Source of the DNA: Berberis thunbergii
Taxonomy: Eukaryota; Streptophyta; Magnoliopsida; Ranunculales; Berberidaceae
Direction of reading: 5' to 3'
Length of the DNA stretch: 64,000 nucleotides
Assembly: GCA_003290165.1 (NCBI GenBank)
Contig: QNQO01000686.1
Coordinates: forward strand, 124,001 to 188,000
Shown: one piece after another, positions 11,577-22,257 of the stretch
Position numbering within the stretch: the first letter of the stretch is position 1
Layout of the letters: every line of letters starts with the position of its first letter
The notes under the pieces: generated by a model
The model's database searches: none
The model's input: only the letters and a program-made list of their open reading frames with translations
Told to the model about the DNA's origin: nothing
Made by a program: the position numbers and the translations under genes

Positions 11577-12299
11577 TCACGCCTGGGTTGCTGCCTGGAC
11601 CCTCTTGGCCACGTGTGCCTCATTTGGCTCCAAATTTTGGTAATACAAAGTTGATAAAGGACAATTCTTCTTCTTTTGCTCCCATGGTTTAACATTTGTT
11701 GCCTTATAATAGCCTCCTCCTCCACCAGTTCCACCACCACTGTCGCCTCCACCAGCATGTTCCCCACTAGCTCCATATCCAGCACCACGTCCAGAACTGT
11801 TGCCACCACCATAGCCAGTCCCACGCTCACCTCTAGCACCATATCCACCTCCTCCACCACTACCGCCAGCACCATAACCACCACCAGCTCCTCCTCCACT
11901 TCCACTTCCATAACCTCTTCCATGTTCACCACCAGCACCATACCCACAACCGCCACCAGCCCCACCACCATGCTCTCTTCTAGCACCATACCCACCACCA
12001 CTTCCTCCCCCATACCCTCCACCATGAGCTCATCCTCTACCAGCACCACCACCATTACCACCGCCACCACCATAACTGGCACCACCACCTTCGCCACCTC
12101 CACTGCCATATCCTGCTCCGTGATCACCTAGAGACCCAGTATGTCCATGACCAACATCAACACCTACACCAACACCAATACCACCTTCTACACCAACAGC
12201 TTCATCTCCATCTAGTGTAAGAAGAGCTCTACTAGCTGCACATATACTTACACTCAACAACACAAAGAAGACGACACTAGTAACTCTATATCTTCCCAT
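11577..12299 (-). pseudogene. Glycine-rich secreted protein, copy 1, with one in-frame stop
   Basis: The ATG at 12299 opens MGRYRVTSVVFFVLLSVSIC, a clear signal peptide, followed by a GGX-rich protein (GYGSGGGEGGGASYGGGGG). One frame spans 241 codons to TGA 11579-11577, but codon 90 is TGA (12032-12030). The paralogue at 18.4 kb has GGA there (RGGAHG), so a single Gly-to-stop change explains it. Beyond the stop the Gly-rich frame stays open and ends in a non-repetitive tail (ATNVKPWEQKKKN, then LEPNEAHVAKRVQ). The composition resembles plant cell-wall glycine-rich proteins. It may make an 89-residue truncated product or be a recent pseudogene. The Copia-2 insertion begins only 179 bp upstream of the ATG. 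Confidence 0.75.
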
Positions 12300-12418
12300 T
12301 GGGGATTTTTTTTAGCTATATCTACAATATGGAATGAGAAGGCACAGACAGAGTGGGTACGTATTATAGGGATTGGGAGGGTTAGCAGTGAGTCCCACAT
12401 TACATTCTCTCATACACT

Positions 12419-12432
12419 AATATATATATATG
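12419..12432 (-). promoter_or_regulatory. Probable TATA box of glycine-rich gene copy 1
   Basis: The alternating AT tract ATATATATATATTA, read on the minus strand, lies about 120-130 bp upstream of the ATG at 12299. Copia-2 begins 46 bp further upstream, so more distal promoter elements have been displaced by about 5 kb. Confidence 0.45.
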
Positions 12433-12477
12433 AACACTCACTCAGAGTGCTTTTTCTGTTGTCCAACACTATGTGTA

Positions 12478-12697
12478 TATTAGGAAAATATATCCTATTG
12501 TTAGGAAAATATATTTCATTCTATTTTAGCATATTCGTTAGAGTTGTATGGGGTTAGGAGACTTTCCTATGGTGGGGGATTTGTTTCCTTTGTTTGGTAT
12601 GTCTCCTATTGTATGGTGGTTTCCTATTGTATTTTGACTACAATATTTATATTGCTGGAGGATGAATGAAAAAGACAACTTGGCCTTAATCTTGTCA
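12478..12697 (+). repeat. Copia-2 5' LTR (two copies of a 5' motif)
   Basis: 220 bp. It starts with two tandem copies of a TTAGGAAAATATATYC motif, whereas the right LTR carries four. Confidence 0.88.
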
Positions 12698-12744
12698 TGG
12701 TATCAGAGCCTACCTAAAACTTTCTTTTCTCTTGATTGCTTGCT

Positions 12745-15700
12745 ATGGCTGGTGGAGAAACTTCTCCATCACCGCCTCCAAAGATCAAGGCTAATTCACC
12801 ATTCTTTCTAAGGCCGCAAGATAAGCGTTTGGATTTTATCACTCCGATTCGCCTCAAACTCGACAACTTTGATGATTGGTCTCACGCAATTCGTGTTGCC
12901 CTTACTTCCCACAGAAAATTTGGTTTCCTTGATGGCTCCATTAAAGACATGGTTCCTCCTTGCACGAAGGATGATTGGATTATGATTCACTGCATGCTTG
13001 TTTCTTGGCTCATGAACATGATAGACTCTGAGGTAAAATCTATGTTATCAAACTATGATGATACAAAACGATTGTGGGATGATTTGCATGAAAGATTTTG
13101 TCTTGTCAATGGTCCAAGAATACAACAACTAAAATCTGACATAAATCGCTGTGAGCAGTCCAAGACTATTCCCGTCGCGGTATTTTAGCAAATTGACTAT
13201 GTTGTGGGATGAACTTGATAATCACGAACCCTTAATCTCTTGCAAGTGTGGCACGTGTACTTGTGGTGTAGGTAAACAACATGCAGAAAAACGTGAGAGA
13301 GATCAATTACATCAATTTCTGCTTGGTTTGGTTTCTGAATATTATGCCTCCCTACGCTCTACTCTCTTGTCTCAAGACCCCCTTCCACCACTAAATAGAG
13401 CTTTCCAAACAATAGCTCAAGAGGAAAGAGTTAGGGGGATAACACGTATTAAAGACGAGGCATTTGAAGTTGCGGTCTTTGCGGTACGTATGGACAATCG
13501 TTCCAAACCACGCCTTACTCAAGTCGAGAAGGCTGCCCTGGTCTACTCACACTGCCACAAGATGGGTCATAACGACACCACCTGCTTTGAGCTGCACGGC
13601 ACTCCAGACTGGTTCATTGAGAAGTATGGGTCTAAAGGTGCAACGAAGGGGGTTGTTGTGCGTGACAGACATGCCACTGCTGCACCACTTGCTGCTGGAC
13701 GTGGCCACGAAAACGTCAAGGCCAACAATGCCACGTCTGACCAGGCCGTGAACGCACCGCCAGGTTCTTCGTTGGCTGCACCTCTTCCAGGTTTTTCTGC
13801 TGAACAATGGCAGGCTCTCATGGCTGCTTTCGGCACTCCTCACCCTCCCCCTAATCGGTTGAATGGTAAGTGGATTATTGACATTGGGTGCTCCAATCAT
13901 GTTACGAGAGATTTGCCGTATTTGTCGGATCTAAGAAATGTGACTCCCTGTTTTGTTGGCCTCCCGGATGGTCAGAACGTTGTTGCCTTGAAGGAAGGAC
14001 TTGTCAAGCTTACTGACAAAATTATTCTTAACCATGTTCTTTATGTTTCAAAATTAAATTGTAATTTAATTTCGGCTTCACAATTGAGTGATGATATAAA
14101 CTATGAATTCATAACTAACTCCAACTTGTGTGCTATCCAGGACCGTCACATAAGGGAGGTGGTTGGAACGGGTGACAGAAGGGATGGACTATACTACTTA
14201 CGGGAGGAGACAAAGGTGAAAGCAGTTTCAGTCGATCCTTCAACTTCTTTGGAGCTATGGCATCGCAGATTGGGGCATCCTTCCGAGAAAGTGGTGAAGT
14301 TGCTTCCTTTTTTTTAGCAGTTATAGTGGTAACTTGAATAAAGCATGTGAAGTTTGTCATCGTGCTAAGTATTCTAGGGATAGTTTTCAGTTAAGTGACA
14401 ATAAATCTATCGCATTTTTGAGTTAGTCCATTGTGATTTATGGGGGCCATATGATACACCCTCGTCTTGTGGGGCTCGCTATTTTTTGACACTAGTGGAT
14501 GACTTCTCCCGCGCTGTATGGATCTATCTGTTAGTTGATAAAATGGAAGTTTTTAAAATGTTTATGTCATTTATAGCTATGATTGATACACAATTTTCTC
14601 AGAAATTAAAGATTGTTCGTAGTGATAATGGTACTGAATTTAATTGCCTAAAGGATTTTTTTTGGTCAATGGAATTCTGTTACAAACTTCTTGTGTGGGT
14701 ACTCCTCAACAAAATGGCCGGGCAAAAAGGAAACATAAACACATTTTGAATGTTGCTCGTTCACTAAGATTTCAGGGTGGTCTACCGATTTATTTTTGGG
14801 GGGAATGTGCCCTTGCCGCTGCTCATATAATCAATCGGACACCTTCTAGTATTTTTGGCAATAAAACTCCATATGAAGTCTTGTTTGGTAGTCCGCCTTC
14901 CTTTAGTGAATTGCGTGTTTTTGGTTCTCTGTGCTTCGCTCATAATCAGAAAGCGAAGGGTGATAAGTTTGTCAGTAGGAGTCGTAAATGTGTCTTTGTG
15001 GGATATCCGTTTGCCAAGAAGGGTTGGTATTTGTTTGATTTGGACAAGCAAGATTTTTTTGTGTCAAGGGATGTAAAGTTTTATGAGAATGTGTTCCCAT
15101 ATCTTGATATTGAGGTTACTAATTTTTCTCCTCGCAATGACATTCATGGTGATCTGGATGAAGGGGTGGTTGTGGATTTTACAGAGTTTTTAGAACAGGG
15201 TGAGGAGGTGCAGTAGGTACAACCTACCACGCCCAGGTGTGCTCCAGACCAGCAGCCATAGGCCACCACACAGTCCACACCCAGAACTGCATCTGACTAG
15301 CAGCCGCGAGCCACACCACAGCCCTCCGCCACGCCGTTGCAGCCCGTGCTCACTACACCGCCGCCAACGGCTTTGCCTACGCCTTCTCATACTAATGATT
15401 TCGGGGAGGCAGTGTCGGGAGATGCTCCGCCAAGCGAGCATTTAGGTCGTGGTTTTCGGAAAAAGTATTCTTCGGTTAAGCTACGTGACTTTGTTACACA
15501 CACTATAGTGAAGAAAAATAGTCATCCTCCGCTTCACCTGCTTCTACATCTTCACCTTCCTCAGGTACGCCTTATCCTATAGCACATTATGTTAGTTGTG
15601 ACAGTTTTTTTGTGAAACACCAAAATTTTATTGCAGCTATAACATCTGGAAAAGAACCACAATCTTTTAAGGAGGCTGTAAAAGATGCAGGGTGGCGTGC

Positions 15701-17184
15701 CACTATGCAAGAAGAGATGCGGGCCTTGGAAGACAATGGGACATGGACTATGAAATTGTTACCTTCAGGGAAGAAGGCTCTTGGTAGTCAATGGTTGTAT
15801 AAGATAAAGTACAAATCTGATGCTAGTATTGAGCGATTGAAGGCTCGTTTAGTTGTTTTCGGTAATCATCAAACCGAATGGATAGATTATAACGAGACAT
15901 TTGCTCTGGTGGCAAAGATGACGACTATTCGTGCATTCCTTGCGATTGCGGCTTCTAAAAATTGGGAGTTGCATCAGATGGATGTACACAATGCTTTCCT
16001 GCACGGGGATCTAGATGAGGAGGTCTATATGAAACTCCCTCCTGGCTTTACATCTGATGAATCTGGTTTGGTATGTCGGTTGCGTAAATCTCTATATGGA
16101 TTGAAACAGGCCCCTAGATGTTGGTTCGCTAAGCTCGTGTCAACTTTAAAGGGGTATGGTTTTTTAGAGTCCTATTCTGATTATTCCCTTTTACTTATAA
16201 GAAGGGGTCTGTTCAAATTAATGTGCTCGTATATGTTGATGATTTAATACTCTCTGGGAATGATTCTGCTGCTTTGACTCTGTTTAAAAGCTACCTTGGC
16301 TCCTGTTTTCATATGAAGGACCTAGGGGTTTTTAAATACTTCCTTGGTATTGAGGTTGCCTGCAGCTCTGCAGGGTTATTTCTTTGTCAACGTAAATATG
16401 CACTTGATATTATTTCAGAGGTCTCTTGGGTTCGAAGCCTGCTCTGTCTCTGATCGAACAAAACCATCAACTGGCGCGTGCCACGGGCTCTCTTCTCTCG
16501 AATTCTGAGTCTTATCGGCGTCTGGTGGGGCGTTTGGTCTATTTGGCGGTCACACATCCTGATTTGACGTACTCGGTTCATATGCTATCTCAGTTTATGC
16601 AGCAACCGCAACAGGAGCATTGGGATGCGACATTGCGCGTTGTCCGCTATTTGAAAGGTACTCCAGGTTACGGTATTCTACTGCGCTCGGATAGTGACTT
16701 GTCTTTGCAAGGTTGGTGTGATTATGACTGAGCTGCTTGCCCTATTACTCGGCGGTCCCTGTCGGGGTGGTTGGTGTTTTTGGGTCATTCTCCGATTGCT
16801 TGGAAAACTAAGAAGCAACATACGATTTCACATTCTTCGGCTGAGGCGGAATATCGTTCTATAGCAGCAATAACTTGTGAGTTAAAATGGTTGAAAGGTT
16901 TATTATTGAGTTTGGGGGTACTTCATCCCAAGGTCGTTCCACTCTTTTGTGATAGTCAGTCTGTCATACACATTGCGCAGAATCCTGTATTTCATGAACG
17001 TACGAAGCATATTGAGATTGATTGTCACTTCGTTCGTGATGCCATTCAGGATGGTCTTATTGCTCCTTCTTATGTGCCAACGACTAATCAGTTGACCGAC
17101 ATATTCACAAAGGCTTTGGGCAAATCGCAATTTGATTATCTCCTTGGCAAGTTGGCCATTTTTAACACTCATGCTCCAACTTGA
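12745..17184 (+). pseudogene. Copia-2 gag-pol, several frameshifts
   Basis: The ATG at 12745 (MAGGETSPSPPPK) opens a gag of the type that recognises LDNFDDWSHA. A frame change near 13,170 moves to the frame running to 14317. That segment holds CKCGTCTCG, a CCHC-like CHKMGHNDTTC knuckle, the protease motif IIDIGCSNH (family DSG altered to DIG) and the pre-integrase WHRRLGHPS. Integrase continues in 14486-14749 and 14644-15216. RT is in 15612-16453 with an intact YVDD ([10 protein letters not shown]) but a frame change just before it. RNase H (HSSAEAEYRSIAAITCELKW) is in 16426-17184 with a TGA after GWCDYD. At least five breaks, so not functional. Confidence 0.9.
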
Positions 17185-17191
17185 GGGGGGG

Positions 17192-17461
17192 TATTAGGAA
17201 AATATATCCTATTATTAGGAAAATATATTCCATTGTTAGGCAAATATATCCTATTGTTAGGAAAATATATTTCATTCTATTTTAGCATATTTGTTAGAGT
17301 TGTATGGGGTAAGAAGTTGAATGGGGTTAGGAGACTTTCCTATGGCTGGGGATTTGTTTCCTTTGTTTGGTATTGTATGGTGGTTTCCTATTGTATCTTG
17401 ACTACAATATTTATATTGCTGGAGGATGAATGAAAAAGACAACTTGGCCTTAATCTTGTCA
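17192..17461 (+). repeat. Copia-2 3' LTR (four copies of the 5' motif)
   Basis: 270 bp. The extra length comes from two more TTAGGAAAATATAT units at its start and a short GGGGTAAGAAGTTGAAT insertion/duplication. It lacks a small piece present near 12600 in the left LTR. Confidence 0.88.
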
Positions 17462-18396
17462 GTAATGCATTCCATTTATTAAAACCAAGTTTTTATCAGC
17501 CTAACTTTTTATTCTCCTAACTACTTGGTGATAGATGACTCATTTAATTTGGATATTGCTTAATTAGCAAATAAATAAAAATAAAAACTATTTCTGGATG
17601 GTGTGATCGATTTTTTTTTCTTAGAAGGCTGCATGATTTATAAGGAAATGCAATGCCTCTTTACTCTTCCAAGTTACTTAGTTAATCTGTAGCTATTTTC
17701 TAATTTAAAACAAGTGCACATGACCTTAATTAACTAGTTTAAGTCGGTCACATCTTTACTTTATCACAGACATTGGATGGCAAAAATTCAGTGAATTGTG
17801 AATTATATTGGCTTAAAATAGAACATTCTAAATGAACTATTTGAGACCTGAGATAAACATTGCTCCCTATTTTTAATCATAAGTGGTAATTAACAACCAC
17901 TTAGCTACGAAATCCATTTGCCTCGTCACCATCCTCTAAGAATACAAAAAGTGAAACTTTTATCAGCTTAACCCATAAACTTCTTGTCTTAATTATCGAC
18001 ATAGTTAATTTGCAACATGAGTGGACTTATACTTTCTCATTAACTAATCTCTTGAAAACCTAATGTTTAGAGCTCTGTGGGGACATTTTGATTAGGATTC
18101 TCTGTTTTTCTATCAAAGGTTGAAATTAGTAAGAAGTTCACTTCTTTTACATATACATACATATACAGTGTGTTTGGTTGTTAGAGTTTGGTTTCAATAG
18201 GAATGCAGGGAAATTAAATAGTAGATTTACATTGTGCTTGGCTCATAGAATCTCATTCTATAGGAATGTAGGAAAACAAAAGAGGAAATGATGAAAAGAA
18301 ATAAGAAATGAAGAGAAAAGATCAGGTTGTAGATGACACTTAAATTCTTGTATATGTGAAAATTATACTTCTTGTTCCTTTAAAGAATCCGAGTAA
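17462..18396. other. Intergenic DNA between Copia-2 and glycine-rich copy 2
   Basis: AT-rich. A stretch near 18,165-18,290 (GTGTTTGGTTGTTAGAGTTTGG, then AATAGGAATGCAGG and a later ATAGGAATGTAGG) resembles common plant MITE-like filler, but I could not define ends. No coding signal. Confidence 0.35.
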
Positions 18397-18980
18397 TGTG
18401 GTGGTGCCGGTTATGGTGGTGGCGAAGGTGGTGGTGGCGGTGCTGATAGAGGAGGAGCTCATGGTCGAGGGCATGGGGGAGGAAGTGGTGGTGGGTATGG
18501 TGCTGGAGGAGAGCATGGTGGTGGAGCTGGTGGCAGTGGTGGTAGTGGTGGCGGCGGTGGGTATGGTGCTGGAGGTGAGCATGGAGGAGGTTATGGAAGT
18601 GGGAGTGGAGGAGGAGCTGGTGGTGGTTATGGTGTTGGTGTTGAACATGGTGGTGGAGGCGGTAGTGGTGGAGGAGGTGGATATGGCGTTAGAGGTGAGC
18701 GTGGGGCTGGCTATGGTGGTGGCAGTGGTTCTGGAGGTGGTGCTGGATATGGAGCTGGTGGGGAACATGCTGGTGGAGGCGGCAATGGTGGTGGAAGTGG
18801 TGGAGGAGGAGGCTATTATAAGGCAACAAATGTTAAACCATGAGAGCAAAAGAGAAGAATCGTCCTTTCTCAACTTTGTATTACCAAAATTTGGAGCCAA
18901 ATGAGGCGCACGTGGCCAAGACCCTCCCAGGCACACATGCCCAAGAGGGTCCAGGCAGCAACCCAGGCTGGGTAGAATTT
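18397..18980 (+). pseudogene. Glycine-rich protein, copy 2, 5'-truncated
   Basis: A Gly-rich frame is open from 18397 to TGA 18841-18843, 148 sense codons. Repeats such as GYGAGGEHGGG are strongly similar to copy 1, and homology continues past the stop through EPNEAHVAK-coding sequence to about 18980. The signal-peptide exon of copy 1 is absent, and a TAA at 18394-18396 lies directly upstream. The TGA replaces the TGG Trp codon that copy 1 keeps (KPWEQ). A short insertion (about 18922-18945) partly duplicates the tail. The orientation is opposite to copy 1, so the two form a large inverted repeat around Copia-2. Not expected to encode a secreted protein. Confidence 0.72.
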
Positions 18981-19406
18981 CCCAAAATGAATACCTAACA
19001 TTTCATCCAAAATGAATGAGGAATGTCTATTTGTTGGAGCACGTTCGAAGAACATTTAACACATAGACTATTAAACCTAACTACTAAATCACCTTTTAAT
19101 TTGGTTTTCATAGGCCAAGGGATTGATAGTAATTACCTTAAGTTGTTCAGTGATGGAATCCTGTTGGTTTGTAGGAGCCAGTATGATAGAACCAATAGCA
19201 GACTTTACACCTAATCGAGCAAGGCAAACGCATTGTGCGCAGTCAGCCAAATGTAATGATTAAATTGCAATCCGATCCCTTAGCCTAAGATCAAACAACA
19301 CCTACACATCAAAATCAACAAATCCGAAAAAAAAAATTCTTTTCGCTAATAGAAATCAGAAAACTGAAACCAAACATGAGTCTGTTTCCTGAAATCAACC
19401 AACAAA
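18981..19406. other. Spacer between glycine-rich copy 2 and Copia-3
   Basis: No coding or structural feature recognised. Ends at the TGTTAA that starts the Copia-3 LTR. Confidence 0.4.
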
Positions 19407-19669
19407 TGTTAATACCTTTGATGTAGGGTACAGTGGTTGAATCGGAGTGCATCGGCCGTATATTTCCATTTTGAAAAGAAAAATATCCTTAGAATTGTAT
19501 TGAATTATTGGATTTGATTCTTTGATTGAATACAAGCTTATATAGCTAACTCTGACCTAACCTTGTGGAAATAGGAAACCTAAGACTTCTTATTATATTC
19601 TGACTTTCTTAACATATTCTATACTGACTTTCATATTTTGTAACATATGTAGACTTTCTTTCTTTAACA
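19407..19669 (-). repeat. Copia-3 3' LTR (single copy in window)
   Basis: Bounded by TGTTAATACC and TTCTTTAACA with an adjacent polypurine tract. The partner LTR was not found, so the outer boundary at 19407 rests on the inverted ends only. Confidence 0.6.
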
Positions 19670-20918
19670 CTCCCCTTCAAGTTGGAGTGTATGTTTGTAA
19701 CACCCAACTTGCTAAGAAGATTATCAAATTGATAAGTGCTCAAAGCTTTAGTGAACAAATTTCCCAGTTGATGTAGTATTCCAACATGCTCAGTCTGAAT
19801 AGTACCCTCTTGTATCTTCTCTCTAAGCAAATGGCAATCAATCTCGATATGTTTCATTCGCTCATGAAAAATCGGATTAGATGCAATATGGAGTGCAGCC
19901 TTGTTGTTACAAAATATGAGAGTTGCCTGAGGATGATTAATGTGCAAATTGTATTTCAACCAGGTTAACTCACAGCATGTGGAAGTCATGGCCCTATATT
20001 CTGCTTCAGCTATAGATCTTGCCACTGTAGTTTGTTTCTTAGCTTTTCAAGAAATTGGTGAATTACTAAGCATGACACAATAACCTGTAATGGATCTCCT
20101 AGTATCTGTACATCTAGCCCAATTTGCATCACAATAAGCTTTCAACTGTAATGAGCTAGTGGAAGAGAAAAAATACTATGTCCTGGTGAAGCCTTGATAT
20201 ACCCTTAAGACCTTGTGTTCGCCATTCGAATGTGGTATTATGGGCTTGTCCATAAACTAACTTAGGACATGTACTAATTCTACTGAATAAACCAAATCTG
20301 GTTTTGTGATCATTAAGTATATCAACCTTCCAACGAGCCTACGGTATGGTGCGGGATTTGGTAGTAAATCTCCATCATCATGTGTGAGCACCAAGTTTTG
20401 ATCCATAGGATAACGTGAAGGCTTTGCTCCAAGATACCATGTGTCCTCCAATATTTCAAGTTCATATTTTCTTTGAGATAAAAGCAATCCTTTTGGATGA
20501 CCTCACGACTTCAATGTCAAGGAAATATTTAAATTTTCCTAAATCTTTGAGTTTGAACTTTGCAGCAAGAAATTGCTTTGTTTATTCAATGTATTGGATA
20601 TCATTACCTACCAATATTACATCATCGACATAAACGAGAATTGAGGTAAAGCTGTTACTATTGGATCAGACGAATAATGAGCAATCATTGTAGCCTGCTG
20701 ATATGAGAGCATGGGATAACTTAAGGAACCATTGTCTCGATGCTTGCTTGAAATCATATAAGGACTTGTTCAACTTGCATACTCGAGTCTCCCCCTTTCG
20801 GCCGAATCTAGGAGGAAGACTCATGTACACATCCTTAAAAAGATCACCATAAAGAAAATAATTGTTGACATAAATGCCAACCCTGTGTGGCTGCAAGAAC
20901 AAGGAGAAAATGAACAGT
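19407..20918 (-). mobile_element. Copia-3, 3' part (RT C-terminus, RNase H, 3' LTR)
   Basis: A probable 263-bp LTR (19407-19669) has inverted ends TGTTAA/TTAACA. It is followed, reading plus, by CTCCCCTTCAAG, the complement of a polypurine tract. The minus-strand coding includes RT (HRVGIYVNNYFLYGDLF and KLNKSLYDFKQASRQW, 20902-20666), an intact YVDD near 20630, the RT end (20487-20257) and RNase H ([19 protein letters not shown], 20025-19609). The RT stops exactly at the CACTA insertion (20919). The missing N-terminal RT is found at 37,794 in the same orientation and frame. Confidence 0.87.
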
Positions 20919-21500
20919 CACTACACCAAAATCCCCCATTAGCAACGGTTCTATACCGTGGGCGTAACTCATTGTCACGGCTAAGAGTCGTGGGCTACAG
21001 AGGCGTCGCAAAATTCTTTGTAACGGCTATAAACCGTTGCTAAACATTGTAGCAACGGTTTTATGCTTGAGTAGGGGTTGCGATTTTCAGCATTTAGCCA
21101 CGGTTCTAAACCGTTGCAAGAAGAATAGCAACGGTTTTTAGCCGTGAAAAAAATAGCCACGGTTTTAAACCGTGATAAAGTATTGATACTAGCAACGGTT
21201 TTAAACCGTGTCTAATAAAGTAGCAACTGTTTTAAGCCGTGGCTAACCCTGGCCACTGTTTTAAGCCGTGGCTAAACAGTGAGAAATAAACCATGGCAAA
21301 ACGTGATAGCAACGGTTTTTAGCCGTGTCAATTCATGGCCACGGTTTTAAGCCGTAGCAACTGATGAAGAACGCCCACGGTTCCTAGCCGTGGCAAGCTG
21401 CAACCACGGTTGTGAGCCGTTGGCAGTTAAAACAAAATTCAAAAAAAAAAAGAAATCTGTTTTGTTGCAACGGTTTCAAACCGTTGCAAATTAATATAAT
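20919..21500. repeat. Left CACTA terminus: TIR and about 14 subterminal palindromes
   Basis: The 13-bp TIR is followed to about 21,490 by around 14 variants of AGCMACGGTTTTAARCCGTKGC, each close to self-complementary and spaced 20-50 bp. In the En/Spm system, subterminal motifs bind the element-encoded accessory protein. By analogy these are candidate binding sites. Confidence 0.85.
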
Positions 21501-21849
21501 AATAAAAAAATTTATATTTGTTTTTTGCTGCTGCAGCAAAATCACAATCGTGGCACCTGCAAAATCAGTCCTTACTATGGTTTGTGTCATGCCTCCGGCA
21601 CGAATAAGATTCCACAAACTCTATGCTAGATAAATACAAAATCAACCGTAAAAAGGAACTTGTCAAGTTTTGACGCCAAACAAAAACATGTAAACAAATA
21701 GCACTAATGTACAATAACAGGATTAACCTGAACAAATGGAACCTTGTTATATCATGTTTCGCTCGCATCTAAAACAAAAGAATTTCTCTATGTTTTTTCC
21801 AACAATACAAATCCACCTAGTTATAATGTAAGAAAATACATTGATGCCC
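21501..21849. other. CACTA interior near the left end, no certain gene
   Basis: AT-rich. A minus-strand open stretch at about 21620-21540 (NLIRAGGMTQTIVRTDFAGA) could be another captured exon, but it has no convincing splice sites or family match. Confidence 0.3.
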
Positions 21850-22257
21850 TTAGGAATAGGCCCCATTTCTTTCGGTAGTTGCTTGTTCAATATATTGAAA
21901 ATGATGAGAATGCAGCACCTGGTAGTTGCTTGTATATGGCACCGGTGATGGTTGATACAACGACACACTTTGCACCCCAGAAACAAGCAATGTATGCGCA
22001 TTCTCCTGTCCAACATATTGCTGCCCGTACTGGCTCAGACCTTCAGAGCCCTGCAGTATAAAAATTAGTCAGTACTCAATGACAGACAAACATGACCTAT
22101 AAAGATTGCTAATAAACCAAAGCTGATGATGAAAATGATGAAAACACTGGCAACTCTTTGGAAAATTTACCATTCTCTGAATCTTGGTAATCAGACAACC
22201 TTCCCAGCTTCCAATCAATGAGAACACCATCTCCCCAGTATGAAACAACCACTTGAG
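21850..22257 (-). pseudogene. Captured exons of an unidentified host gene (two exons, with stop codon)
   Basis: Exon 22257-22171 (87 bp) has acceptor tttcag and donor gtaaat. Exon 22050-21850 has acceptor tactgcag and codes for 66 residues, GSEGLSQYGQQYVGQENAHT... to RNGAYS, ending in TAA. The first exon is open in two phases: LKWLFHTGEMVFSL, or QVVVSYWGDGVLIDWKLGRL. The phase-0 reading joins the last exon in frame. The Gln/Ser/Tyr-rich last exon looks like the C-terminus of a real protein, but I do not recognise the family. It lies in the same orientation as the other captured exons. Function unknown. Confidence 0.5.

Larger units (their letters stand above)
12478..17461 (+). mobile_element. 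Copia-2: full-length, frameshifted Ty1/Copia retrotransposon
   Basis: Direct LTRs at 12478-12697 and 17192-17461 share TATTAGGAAAATATATCC...CTTAATCTTGTCA. The primer site TGGTATCAGAGCC (12698-12710) directly follows the left LTR, and a purine tract TTGAGGGGGGG precedes the right one. Coding order gag, protease, integrase, RT, RNase H marks Copia. I find no clean 5-bp target duplication: the left flank is GTGTA and the right is GTAAT, sharing only GTA. The ends may therefore be altered. The element lies between two diverging copies of a glycine-rich gene, in the promoter zone of copy 1. Confidence 0.88.

Noticed and set aside
11561..12127. Val/Met-rich 188-codon minus-strand ORF and a Thr/Ser-rich 151-codon plus-strand ORF (11676-12131)
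   Set aside because: They are other frames of the GGN repeats of glycine-rich gene copy 1. Their composition follows from reading GGT in shifted frames and antisense.
18340..18936. 182- and 198-codon ORFs (Val/Glu-rich plus strand, Ser/Thr-rich minus strand)
   Set aside because: Shadows of the glycine-rich copy 2 repeats, for the same reason.
20940..21500. Regularly spaced palindromic repeats as a CRISPR-like array
   Set aside because: The genome is a plant and the units are variable, unevenly spaced and next to a CACTA TIR. They are subterminal transposase-binding repeats.
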